Positions 18,761 to 28,587 of a stretch of 64,000 bases of DNA are shown one piece after another (within the stretch, counting starts at the first letter, position 1; the number at the start of each line of letters is the position of its first letter). The DNA comes from Planctomycetota bacterium. Lineage in GTDB: Bacteria > Planctomycetota > J058 > J103. The stretch is taken from the NCBI GenBank assembly GCA_026004615.1, contig BPJM01000006.1, forward strand, positions 62,001 to 126,000, written 5' to 3'. A program made the position numbers and the translations under genes. The notes beneath the pieces are model-generated. The model was not told the DNA's origin. It ran no database searches and saw only the letters and a program-made list of their open reading frames with translations.

Positions 18761-19462
18761 GTGAGCCTCGCTTCCCACCCGAAACGGTCCCTCGGCGCGC
18801 TCGGCGCCACGGCCCTGTGCGCTGCGCTGCTGGCGCCGGCCACCGGCTGTGGCAGCCGCTACAGCGAGCAGCCGCCGATTCAGGTGCACCGCAACATGTA
18901 CAAGACGGTGCGCGCCGACGCCCAGGAGGCGAGCGATTTCTTCCCCGACCGGCGGGTGATGCGGATGCCGGTCGAGGGCACGGTGCCGCGCGGCAGCGAG
19001 CTGGGCGACAAGTCGGTGCTGGCGCCCGATCCCGACCTGCTCCAGGCCGATGATCACTACTACCGGGGGATCGCGGGCGGCGAGCCGGCGGCGAGCTTTC
19101 CGCCCCAGCTCCGCCTCGATGCGCAGCTGCTCGCGCGCGGGCGGGAGCGGTTCGACATCTACTGCGCGGCGTGCCACGACCGGACCGGGCAGGGCAGGAG
19201 CCAGGTGGCGCAGCGGGGCCTGGCGCCGCCGAGCCTGCTCGAGGAGCGCATCCGGCAGGCTCCGGTCGGCCACATCTTTCAGACGATCAGCCAGGGCCGC
19301 AACACCATGCCTTCGTACGCAGCCCAGATCCCCGTCGCCGATCGGTGGGCGATCGTGGCCTGGGTGCGGGTTCTGCAGTGGAGCGGGCATCTGGAACTCG
19401 CACGGCTGCCGGCCGCGGTCCGAAGCGAGGTCCAGCGCGAGCTAGAGGAGGCGGCGCGGTGA
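18761..19462 (+). CDS. actE: alternative complex III subunit ActE, monoheme cytochrome c lipoprotein
   Basis: A 233-residue cytochrome c. A signal peptide ends in a lipobox-like ATGC (Cys about residue 30), so it is likely a lipoprotein facing the periplasm. The single heme site is CAACH at C135, and a probable Met ligand lies in GRNTMPSYA. The unit YYRGIAGGEPA before the heme domain is typical of ActE. It passes electrons from the complex to the oxidase, here the caa3 enzyme encoded just downstream. The GTG start follows actD by 1 bp, and the stop overlaps the actF GTG (GTGA). Confidence 0.9.
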   Translation: MSLASHPKRSLGALGATALCAALLAPATGCGSRYSEQPPIQVHRNMYKTVRADAQEASDFFPDRRVMRMPVEGTVPRGSELGDKSVLAPDPDLLQADDHYYRGIAGGEPAASFPPQLRLDAQLLARGRERFDIYCAACHDRTGQGRSQVAQRGLAPPSLLEERIRQAPVGHIFQTISQGRNTMPSYAAQIPVADRWAIVAWVRVLQWSGHLELARLPAAVRSEVQRELEEAAR

Positions 19463-20685
19463 GCGAACACGCCGTGGCGGCAACGCTGAGCCTGGACGAG
19501 GCGCCGCGCCTGGAGGTCGAGCGCCTGGATGGCGCGCGCGTGCGGTTGCTCGTCGCCGGGGTAGCGGCGCTGGGGCTGGCAGCCCTGGGCCTGCTGTCGG
19601 ATCCGCGCCAGCTGCTGCACAGCTATCTGACCGCCTACGTCTACTGGACCACGCTCGCGCTGGGAGCGCTGTTCATGGTGCTGGTGCACCATGCCACCAA
19701 GGCGGGCTGGAGCGTGACCGTCCGGCGGCCGGCCGAGGCGCTCGCCACCTCGTTCCCGCTGCTGGCGCTCTTGTTCCTGCCGGTGCTCCTCGGCATGCAC
19801 GAGTTGTACCACTGGACGCACCACGACGCGGTGGCGGCCGACCCCGTGCTCGCCGGCAAGGCGGGCTATCTGAACCAGCCGTTCTTCGTGCTCCGGGCGA
19901 TCGTCTATTTCTCGGTCTGGAGTGCGCTCGGCCGGTACTTCTACCGGCTGTCCGTCGCCCAGGACCGCTCGGCCGATCCGGAGCTGACCAAGCGCATGGA
20001 GTGGTGGGCGCCGCTGGGGATCCTCGCCTTCGCGCTGACGCTGACCTTCGCCGCCTTCGACTGGCTCATGTCGCTCGATCCCCACTGGTACTCGACGATC
20101 TGGGGGGTGTACGTCTTCGCCGGCGCAGCGGTGGGTGGCTTCGCGCTGCTGGGGCTCGTCTCGGTGGCGCTCGTGCACTCGGGCGCGGTCGGGCGCGATC
20201 TGATCCGCACCGAACAGCTGCACGACCTGGGCAAGTGGGTGCTGGCGTGGGTGATCTTCTGGGCCTACATCGCCTTTTCCCAGTTCATGCTCCAGTGGTA
20301 CGGCAACCTGCCCGAGGAGACGGTGTTCTACCACCACCGCTGGCATGGCGGCGGGGTCTGGCGCGCGCTGAGCGTGCTCTTGATCGCAGCGCACTTCTGC
20401 CTGCCGTTTCTGTTCCTGCTCGGGCGCTGGAGCAAGCGGCGCGAGGCGTTCCTGGCCGTGGCCTGCGGCTGGATGCTGGTCATGCACTACGTGGACATCT
20501 ACTGGATCGTCATGCCGAACTACCACGGCGAGGCAGGCCTCAAGCTCGGGACCGATCTGCTGACCCTCGCCGGGATCGGGTGTCTGGTGGCGGCATGGGT
20601 GCTGAAGCGGCTCAGGGGGCAGGCGCTGGTGCCGGTAGGGGATCCGCGTCTGCCCGAGGCGCTGCGCTACGACACGGGGGTGTAG
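19459..20685 (+). CDS. actF: alternative complex III subunit ActF (NrfD-like membrane protein)
   Basis: A 408-residue polytopic membrane protein, the second NrfD/PsrC-like subunit of alternative complex III, with about ten transmembrane helices (first near residues 28-48). Family stretches include FMVLVHHATKAGWSVTVRRP, WWAPLGILAFALTLTFAAFDWLMSLDPHW and LGKWVLAWVIFWAYIAFSQFMLQWYGN. It is structural and may take part in proton movement. The GTG at 19459 overlaps the actE stop and matches the expected N-terminus. A longer upstream frame runs inside actE and is not used. A promoter-like sequence follows, so the cox part may also be transcribed separately. Confidence 0.9.
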   Translation: MSEHAVAATLSLDEAPRLEVERLDGARVRLLVAGVAALGLAALGLLSDPRQLLHSYLTAYVYWTTLALGALFMVLVHHATKAGWSVTVRRPAEALATSFPLLALLFLPVLLGMHELYHWTHHDAVAADPVLAGKAGYLNQPFFVLRAIVYFSVWSALGRYFYRLSVAQDRSADPELTKRMEWWAPLGILAFALTLTFAAFDWLMSLDPHWYSTIWGVYVFAGAAVGGFALLGLVSVALVHSGAVGRDLIRTEQLHDLGKWVLAWVIFWAYIAFSQFMLQWYGNLPEETVFYHHRWHGGGVWRALSVLLIAAHFCLPFLFLLGRWSKRREAFLAVACGWMLVMHYVDIYWIVMPNYHGEAGLKLGTDLLTLAGIGCLVAAWVLKRLRGQALVPVGDPRLPEALRYDTGV

Positions 20686-20710
20686 CGGCCGGCAGGCGCG
20701 CCGCGGGGCC

Positions 20711-20739
20711 TTTTGCCGGCTGACGCGGCGCGTTATACT
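20711..20739 (+). promoter_or_regulatory. possible internal promoter before the cox genes
   Basis: TTTTGC (20711-20716) and TATACT (20734-20739) are separated by 17 bp, 76 bp before the next start at 20815. Short arms GCCGGCA (20688) and TGCCGGC (20714) flank the gap after actF and could form a weak hairpin, so this may mark an operon boundary. Confidence 0.45.
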
Positions 20740-20814
20740 TCCTGGAGGGCGAGGCCGGCGGAGGGGCGCGCGGGGCTTCGCCGCCGGGCCGGTGGAGGGC
20801 AAGGAGCGGTCAGC

Positions 20815-21174
20815 ATGGCGATGGATGCCGAAGGACATCACGTCCACGAGGAGCTACTGCACCACGAGAGCGACGAGCGCGGCGCGCGCACGGTCGCGCT
20901 GGTGACTGCCGGCATCGTCGCGGTGCTCGCCGTGTGCGTGGTGGCGCTGATCTCCATCGTGCAGTGGTTCGCGCAGGGCGAGCGCCTGCACAAGAACGAC
21001 GTCCCCTTCCCCGAGCTGCAGGCCCAGCGCGCCTACGAGCAGCAGACGCTGGGGGCCTGGCGCTGGGTCGACCGCGAGGCGGGCGTCGCGCGGGTACCGG
21101 TGGAGCGGGCCGCGGCGCTGTATCTGGAATATGGCGCCCCGGCCGAGCGGGCCGCGGCGCGGGCAGGCGACTGA
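20815..21174 (+). CDS. small membrane protein of the act-cox operon
   Basis: A 119-residue protein with a His/Glu-rich cytosolic N-terminus (residues 1-22), one transmembrane helix (about 25-50, VALVTAGIVAVLAVCVVALISIVQWF) and a periplasmic tail. The tail ends in LGAWRWVDREAGVARVPVERAAALYLE, a motif I know from small proteins encoded beside SCO and alternative complex III genes in several phyla. No cofactor motif is present. It is probably an assembly or stabilising factor of the respiratory complex. AAGGAGCGG lies 6 bases before the ATG. The SCO gene follows. Confidence 0.7.
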   Translation: MAMDAEGHHVHEELLHHESDERGARTVALVTAGIVAVLAVCVVALISIVQWFAQGERLHKNDVPFPELQAQRAYEQQTLGAWRWVDREAGVARVPVERAAALYLEYGAPAERAAARAGD

Positions 21175-21230
21175 GCCGGCCCCGGCGCGCCGGCCGGCCC
21201 GGCGGCGCCTCAAGCGGCGGAGGTGAGGCG

Positions 21231-22133
21231 ATGGCAGGGACGAGGGCGATGCCGACCGACCGGGCGTGCCGGTGGCTGCGGGCCGCGGCGCGGGCAGTCG
21301 CGGTGCTCGTGCTGCTCGGCTGCTGGGCGGGGCCCGCCCGCGCGCAGGGCGCGCAACCAGCCTCGCTCGCCGCGCCCGCCGAGGTGCGCCAGGTCCGGGT
21401 GGAGGAGCGGCTGGGGGCGCAGCTGCCGCTCGAGCTTGCCTTTCGCGACGAGCAGGGAGGTGAGCGCACGCTGGGGGAGCTGCTCGCTGGCGGGCGGCCC
21501 GCGGTGTTGATGCTCGTCTACTACGAGTGCCCGAGCCTGTGCAACCACGTGCTGAACGCCTGGGTCGAGGCGGCGCGCGCCATCCGCTACCGGCTGGGCG
21601 AGGACTACACCGTCATCACCGTGAGCATCGATCCGGGCGAGGGCCCCGAGCTGGCGGCGGCCAAGGAGCGGGCCTACCTGGAGGCGCTCGGCCGGCCACA
21701 ACAGGGCGCGGGCTGGCACTGGCTGACCGGCGAGGAGACCCGCATCCGGGCGCTCGCGGAGGCGGTCGGCTTTCACTACCTGTACGACCCGGTCCAGGAT
21801 GAATACGCCCACCCGGCGGCCCTGTATGTGCTGACGCCGGGGGGGCGCGTCAGCCGCCAGCTCGACGGCCTCAGCTATACTCCGCAGGATCTGGAGCTGG
21901 CGCTCCTGGAGGCATCGGAGGGCCGCATCGCCAGCGGGCTGCTGGACCGGCTGCGGCTCGTCTGCTACCGCTACGACCCGGAGGCACGCGGCTACGTCGT
22001 CTCCGCCATCGCCGCCATGCAGATCGGCGGGGCGGTGCTGGCGGCGGGGCTCGGGGCGCTGCTGGCGGCCCTGTGGCTCCGCGAGCGGCGGCGGGCACGC
22101 CTGGCCGGGCTCGCAGGATCGGAGAACGCCTGA
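21231..22133 (+). CDS. SCO1/SenC family copper chaperone
   Basis: A 300-residue thioredoxin-fold protein for copper delivery to the CuA site of cytochrome oxidase. It has a signal peptide or anchor (about 18-40), the copper motif CPSLC in YYECPSLCNHVLN (about 100-104) and the later conserved His (FHYLYDP region near 185). A C-terminal transmembrane helix (about 262-285) is followed by a basic tail, so the domain is held in the periplasm. The position directly before coxB fits this role. The start at 21231 follows GGAGGTGAGG. Longer in-frame sequence upstream lies inside the previous gene. Confidence 0.88.
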   Translation: MAGTRAMPTDRACRWLRAAARAVAVLVLLGCWAGPARAQGAQPASLAAPAEVRQVRVEERLGAQLPLELAFRDEQGGERTLGELLAGGRPAVLMLVYYECPSLCNHVLNAWVEAARAIRYRLGEDYTVITVSIDPGEGPELAAAKERAYLEALGRPQQGAGWHWLTGEETRIRALAEAVGFHYLYDPVQDEYAHPAALYVLTPGGRVSRQLDGLSYTPQDLELALLEASEGRIASGLLDRLRLVCYRYDPEARGYVVSAIAAMQIGGAVLAAGLGALLAALWLRERRRARLAGLAGSENA

Positions 22134-22135
22134 TC

Positions 22136-23119
22136 ATGCCGCTCGCCGTCGACCCGATCACGGCCTTTCAGCTGCCCGAGCAGGGCTCGAGCTTCGCGCC
22201 GCACTACGACCTGCTCTACGCGGTGCTGTTCTGGGGGAGCGTCTTTTTCTTCCTCGTCTTGATCGGCCCCATGATCTACTTCGCGCTCCGCTATCGCCGG
22301 CGGCCCGGCGAGCCGATCCGGCCCACGCCGCCGCACCTCACCCACAACGCGCTGATCGAGATCGCCTGGATCGCCGTGCCGCTGGTGCTGGTGGTGGCGC
22401 TGTTCGTAGTGGGCACGGTGCAGTACATCGACGCCTCGGTCGCCCCGGCCAACGCCTATACCATCCAGGTGCGGGGCAGCATGTGGTCGTGGGGCTACAC
22501 CTATCCCAACGGGGTGGAGAGCGGCGTGCTGAAGGTGCCCAGCGATCGGCCGATCAAGTTCCTGATCGGTTCGAAGGACACCATCCACAGCTTCTATGTG
22601 CCGGCCTTCCGCCTCAAGATGGACGCGGTCCCCAACCGGTACACGACCTGGTGGTTCCAGCCGACCCGCCAGGGCCGCTTCCCCGTCTACTGCGCCGAGT
22701 TCTGCGGGGATCAGCACTCCCAGATGGTGAGCGCCATCGAGGTGGTTTCGCCCGAGGAGTTCGAGCGCTGGATGGCGCAGAAACTCAAGGAGATGCAGGA
22801 GGGGATCCCGCTCGCCGAGCTGGGACGCCGCATCTACACCGGCGAGCTGCCGCGGGGGGCGGCCTGCCTGGCGTGCCATTCGCTGGACGGCAGCCGGCTG
22901 GTCGGGCCCAGCTTCAAGGGGCTCTGGGGGCGCCAGGAGCGGATGCAGGACGGCAGCACCGTCACCGTCGACGAGGAGTACATCCGGGAGTCGCTCATGC
23001 GACCGCAGGCCCGGATCGTGGAGGGCTTCGGTCCGGTCTCGGCCATGCAGACCTACGAGGGTGTGCTAAGCGACCGCGAGGTCCTCGGCATCATCGAGTT
23101 CTTGAAGACCGTGAAGTAG
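22136..23119 (+). CDS. coxB: cytochrome c oxidase subunit II with fused cytochrome c (caa3 type)
   Basis: A 327-residue subunit II. Two transmembrane helices (about 30-55 and 80-100) precede the cupredoxin domain, with the CuA ligands in [12 protein letters not shown] starting at C186 and the earlier His in DTIHSFYVP. The C-terminal 90 residues form a class I cytochrome c domain with CLACH at about 243 and a late Met (SAMQTYEG region), making this a caa3-type oxidase that takes electrons from a fused heme c. The start lies 2 bp after the SCO stop. coxA follows after 13 bp. Confidence 0.95.
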   Translation: MPLAVDPITAFQLPEQGSSFAPHYDLLYAVLFWGSVFFFLVLIGPMIYFALRYRRRPGEPIRPTPPHLTHNALIEIAWIAVPLVLVVALFVVGTVQYIDASVAPANAYTIQVRGSMWSWGYTYPNGVESGVLKVPSDRPIKFLIGSKDTIHSFYVPAFRLKMDAVPNRYTTWWFQPTRQGRFPVYCAEFCGDQHSQMVSAIEVVSPEEFERWMAQKLKEMQEGIPLAELGRRIYTGELPRGAACLACHSLDGSRLVGPSFKGLWGRQERMQDGSTVTVDEEYIRESLMRPQARIVEGFGPVSAMQTYEGVLSDREVLGIIEFLKTVK

Positions 23120-23132
23120 GGGTGAACGCGCG

Positions 23133-24883
<1,751 letters not shown>

Positions 24884-24887
<4 letters not shown>

Positions 24888-25591
24888 GCGCACCGGTGGC
24901 ACAGACCACGGGCACGGCAGCGGTCGCCGAAGCCGCGGCAGAGCATCATCAGGGACACCATCCCGCGCTCCAGCACCACTTCGAGAACCTGGAGCAGCAG
25001 GCCGATGCGGCCACCCTGGCCATGTGGCTGTTCCTGGTGACGGAGATCCTGCTGTTCGGCGGGCTGTTCGTCGGCTTCGCGATCTATCAGACCTGGTATC
25101 CCGAACTGTGGCATGCGGCCCACAAAAAGCTCGATCCCGTGCTCGGGACCGTGAACACGGTGGTGCTGTTGGTCTCCAGCTTCACCGTCGCCTATGCGAT
25201 CCGCATGGCGCAGCTGGGCAAGCAGCGCGCCACCAGCTGGCTGCTGGGCGCGACCATCGCCCTGGCGGGGGTGTTCCTGGTCGTCAAATACTTCGAGTAC
25301 AGCCACAAGATCCATGAGGGACTGTTGCCCGGCGCGGCGTTCAGCCACGCCGAGCTGGCGGCGCAGTTCTCCAATGCGCACGTGTTCTTCAGCTTCTACT
25401 TCCTCATGACCGGGTTGCACGGGTTGCACGTGCTGGCGGGCATGATCGTGCTCGGGGGGCTGCTGTGGAAGAATGCGCGCGGGGCCTACTCGCCCGAGTA
25501 CTTCACGCCCCTGGAGATGGGGGGGCTGTACTGGCACCTGGTCGATATCATCTGGATCTTTCTCTTCCCGCTGTTCTACCTGATCAAGTGA
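24884..25591 (+). CDS. coxC: cytochrome c oxidase subunit III
   Basis: A 235-residue subunit III with five predicted transmembrane helices, preceded by a His/Ala-rich soluble N-terminus of about 40 residues. The characteristic C-terminal [23 protein letters not shown] and the central [14 protein letters not shown] are present, and the Glu near the lipid pocket ([15 protein letters not shown]) is conserved. It stabilises the proton-pumping subunit I. The ATGA overlap with coxA shows coupling. coxD follows after 16 bp. Confidence 0.95.
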
Positions 25592-25607
25592 ACCCGAGGC
25601 ACCAGCG

Positions 25608-26165
25608 ATGACGGACGAGTCCAGGGAGCAGCCGGCGGCGCCGGCGGAGCAGGGCGAGGCAGCTGCGGTCGCCGCGGGCGGTATGGCTGCGCCGGCAGCA
25701 GAGGCTGCGTGCAGCCCAGGCGAGGGTGCGCCGCGCGGGCCGGACTCCGCGATCGGCAGCGCTGCTACCGGGGGGACGCCCGGCGGTCCAGCGCCCGCAC
25801 CTGCCGGCACGGAGGACGCCGCGGAGGAAGAGCACAGCATCTACCACGTCGTGCCCGGCCGCGTGTACGTGGCCGTGCTCGCAGCGCTGCTGGTCCTGAC
25901 CGCGGTCACCGTCGGAGTGGCGCAGATCGACTTCGGAGCCTTCAACATCGTGGTGGCGCTGCTGATCGCCGGCACGAAGGCCTCGATCGTGGCGCTGTAT
26001 TTCATGCACCTGCGCTGGTCCAATCGCTTCAACGCGATCGTGTTCGTCAGCGGGCTCTTGTTCCTGGCGATCTTCCTCGCCTTCACCATGATCGACACCG
26101 AGACCCGGAGCTGGGTCGCACCGGAGTTCGACCAGCGGCCACTGGTCCGCCAGGGTGCGGGCTGA
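25608..26165 (+). CDS. coxD: cytochrome c oxidase subunit IV-like protein
   Basis: A 185-residue protein. The last 115 residues match the prokaryotic cytochrome oxidase subunit IV family, with three helices and the signature GTKASIVALYFMHLRWSNRFN. The first 70 residues are an unusual Ala/Gly/Pro/Glu-rich low-complexity extension, longer than in typical members of about 100 residues. There is an internal GTG near 25850, so the extension could be a mis-start, but the ATG at 25608 follows the expected 16-bp spacing from coxC. It ends the oxidase cluster. Confidence 0.82.
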   Translation: MTDESREQPAAPAEQGEAAAVAAGGMAAPAAEAACSPGEGAPRGPDSAIGSAATGGTPGGPAPAPAGTEDAAEEEHSIYHVVPGRVYVAVLAALLVLTAVTVGVAQIDFGAFNIVVALLIAGTKASIVALYFMHLRWSNRFNAIVFVSGLLFLAIFLAFTMIDTETRSWVAPEFDQRPLVRQGAG

Positions 26166-26211
26166 GCCGCGACGGCTGCGGTTGGCACGTCTCGTACGCC
26201 GCGGAGCATCC

Positions 26212-26241
26212 TTGGTGCGCCGCCGCGCCCGTGGCTATACT
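26212..26241 (+). promoter_or_regulatory. promoter candidate before the ResB/CcsA genes
   Basis: TTGGTG (26212-26217), an 18-bp spacer and TATACT (26236-26241), 64 bp before the resB start. The 139-bp gap after coxD supports a separate transcript for the cytochrome maturation genes. Confidence 0.55.
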
Positions 26242-26304
26242 GGTGGCGCCGCGGGCACGGCGGTGTGCGCTCTGGAGCGGGATGGGAGCGGGATCGGCGA
26301 ACTC

Positions 26305-28587
26305 ATGAGGAGGGGCTTCGAGGCGCTCGTCCGGCTGATGGTGAACCTCAAGTTCGCCGTCGCCTGGCTGCTGCTCATGGGCGCGCTCGCGGTCTACGGC
26401 ACCGTCTGGCTCGACGGCGCCGCCTCGATGCGATTCTTCCGCGGCTGGCTGTTCACGGCGGTGCTGCTCGTCTTCGCGCTGGCGCTGATCCTCGCCGTGC
26501 TCTCGCGCTATCCCTGGAAGCCGCACCACATAGGCTGGATCGCAACCCACGCCGGGCTGGTGGTCATCGTGCTCGGCCACCTGATCACCGCCCACGGCGG
26601 CCTGGAGGGAACGCTGCACCTGCCCGAGGGCGGCTCGGCGGACCGCTTCGAGCAGCGCGCGCCGGGCGGGGAGGTGCTCTGGGAGCTGCACGCGGCGCTA
26701 CCCAGGCGCGGCGAACTGGTACGCTGGCCGGTGCCTCTGGAACGCTGGGCGGAGCGGCCCGCCATGCCGCTGGAGGGCGTGAACTACGACCTGCCGGGTG
26801 GCGGGCGGCTGGCGGTGCTGCGCTACTTTCCCGATTTCCGGCTCGAGCTGCTGGTCGAGCCGCTCGACCCCGAAGGCGGGCCGCCCAACCCGGCGGCGCG
26901 CGTGGAGCTCACCGACGGGCGGGTCAGCCGTGCGCGCTGGGTGTTCGCCGAGCCGCGGCTGGGCGAGAGCTGGTTCGGCAACGCGCTGCGGGCGCGCTAT
27001 CTGACGGTGCCGGACCAGCAGGCGCTGCAGGCGCTGCTGGCACCGCCGGAGCCATCCGCCGGGCCCTGGCGCGGCCGGATCGTGGCCCCAGGCGGACTGG
27101 GGGAGGTGGCGGTCGAGCAGGCGCTGCAGGCGGCGGTGCCGCTCGGGCAGACCGGCGTGCAGGTGCGCGTGCGGCGGCACTTCGAGCGGCTGCGCGTGAT
27201 CGACAACCAACCCGTGGAGGCGGCCACCGGCGCGCGCAATCCCGCCGTGGAGCTGGAGCTGACGGACGGCGAGCAGAGCGAGCGGGTGTGGCTGTTCGCC
27301 GCCATGCCCGAGCTGAACACGCGGCCGCGCCGCCTGCGCGTGCCCTGGCCGCTCACCTACGAGGTGCAACCCGGGCCTGCCGGGGCGCTGGACGGTGAGC
27401 ACCAGCCGCTACCGCCCTCCTCGCTCGTCCTGGTGCAGGTGCTGCCGCGGGCGGGCACGGAAGAGCTCGCCCCCGACGGCGAGGCGGCTGCACGGACCTC
27501 GGCGCCTCCCCCGGCAGCCGCCGCCGAAGGTACGGCCGCGGCCTCGCTGGTGCTCGTCGTCACCTCGCCCGCCGGCGAGCGCCAGGTGCATCCCTTCGCC
27601 CTCGGGCAAGCGGTGCCGCTGCCGTGGCTCGGCCCGCAGCTCAGGGCGCGGGTGACCGATCGGTTCGACCGCGTGCAGGTGCGGAGCGAGCCCGGCTGCG
27701 CCAGCTACGAGCCGCGCCGGCCCGCGCTCGAGGTCCGCCTGGAGGTGGGTGGCGAATCCGCCCAGGGGTGGGTGCGCTGGAATGCTCAGGGACAGCCGAC
27801 CGAGCTGCACACCGCCGCGGGTGGTCCGGTGCGGTTGCTGCTGACGCCGCGGGAGATCCCGCTCGGCTTCGAGCTGGAGCTGGTCGACTTCGTGCTGCAG
27901 ACCCACGAGGGCACCGAGCTGCCCCGCTCCTACGAGTCGTTCGTCCGCCTGCCCGAGGTGCACGGGCGGTTCGTCACGCTGCAGGCGCACGAGGTGCCGG
28001 CGGTCGGCAGCGCCGCGGTGCCGCTGGAGCTGGCCGAGGCAGCGCGAGTGCGCCCGGGAGCGACGCTGCGCGTGGGCGGACCGCACGCCTTCTACTACGC
28101 GCAGGTCGAGGCGGTCGAGCGCCTGCCGGGCGGGCGAGCGGTGGCGCGGGTGCGCAACCTGGGGCGGCCGGTACCGCTGCGTCCCGGTGCGACGCTGCCG
28201 GCGGGTAGCGAGGTGCTGGAGGTCTTCCACATCTTCATGAACCACCCGCTGGTCCACCGCGGGTTCACCTTCTACCAGGCGGACTACGACAAGGAGACGC
28301 TCGCTGCCTCGGTGTTCCAGGTATCCTACGATCCTGGCTGGCCCGTCACTTACGCTGGCTACGCCATCACGGTGTTGGGACTGTTGTTCATCGTCTATGT
28401 GAAGCCGGTGCTGCTCCGGCGGGAGGCACGCCGGCGCGCCGAGGCGGCGCTCCTGGCGGCCCAGGCGCGCTCGGCGCCGGGCCCCGGCGGCGCCGCCGCG
28501 CCGGCCAGTGCCACCCCGGCTGCCGCTTCGGAGGCGTTGGGGCGCGGTGCCTCGCTCGCGCTGTTGTCCCGGGAGGTCTCGCGATGA
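26305..28587 (+). CDS. resB: ResB-like cytochrome c biogenesis protein (System II)
   Basis: A 760-residue membrane protein of the ResB/Ccs1 family. Three early transmembrane helices (about 15-35, 45-75 and 85-105, with HIGWIATHAGLVVIVLGHLITA) precede a very large periplasmic domain. It ends with FHIFMNHPLVHRGFTFYQADYD and a last helix (about 695-715). In System II, ResB and CcsA handle heme transfer to apocytochromes CxxCH, here ActA, ActE and the caa3 subunit. The periplasmic domain is longer than in classic ResB and has an Ala-rich insertion around 405-425. The stop overlaps the ccsA ATG. Confidence 0.85.
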   Translation: MRRGFEALVRLMVNLKFAVAWLLLMGALAVYGTVWLDGAASMRFFRGWLFTAVLLVFALALILAVLSRYPWKPHHIGWIATHAGLVVIVLGHLITAHGGLEGTLHLPEGGSADRFEQRAPGGEVLWELHAALPRRGELVRWPVPLERWAERPAMPLEGVNYDLPGGGRLAVLRYFPDFRLELLVEPLDPEGGPPNPAARVELTDGRVSRARWVFAEPRLGESWFGNALRARYLTVPDQQALQALLAPPEPSAGPWRGRIVAPGGLGEVAVEQALQAAVPLGQTGVQVRVRRHFERLRVIDNQPVEAATGARNPAVELELTDGEQSERVWLFAAMPELNTRPRRLRVPWPLTYEVQPGPAGALDGEHQPLPPSSLVLVQVLPRAGTEELAPDGEAAARTSAPPPAAAAEGTAAASLVLVVTSPAGERQVHPFALGQAVPLPWLGPQLRARVTDRFDRVQVRSEPGCASYEPRRPALEVRLEVGGESAQGWVRWNAQGQPTELHTAAGGPVRLLLTPREIPLGFELELVDFVLQTHEGTELPRSYESFVRLPEVHGRFVTLQAHEVPAVGSAAVPLELAEAARVRPGATLRVGGPHAFYYAQVEAVERLPGGRAVARVRNLGRPVPLRPGATLPAGSEVLEVFHIFMNHPLVHRGFTFYQADYDKETLAASVFQVSYDPGWPVTYAGYAITVLGLLFIVYVKPVLLRREARRRAEAALLAAQARSAPGPGGAAAPASATPAAASEALGRGASLALLSREVSR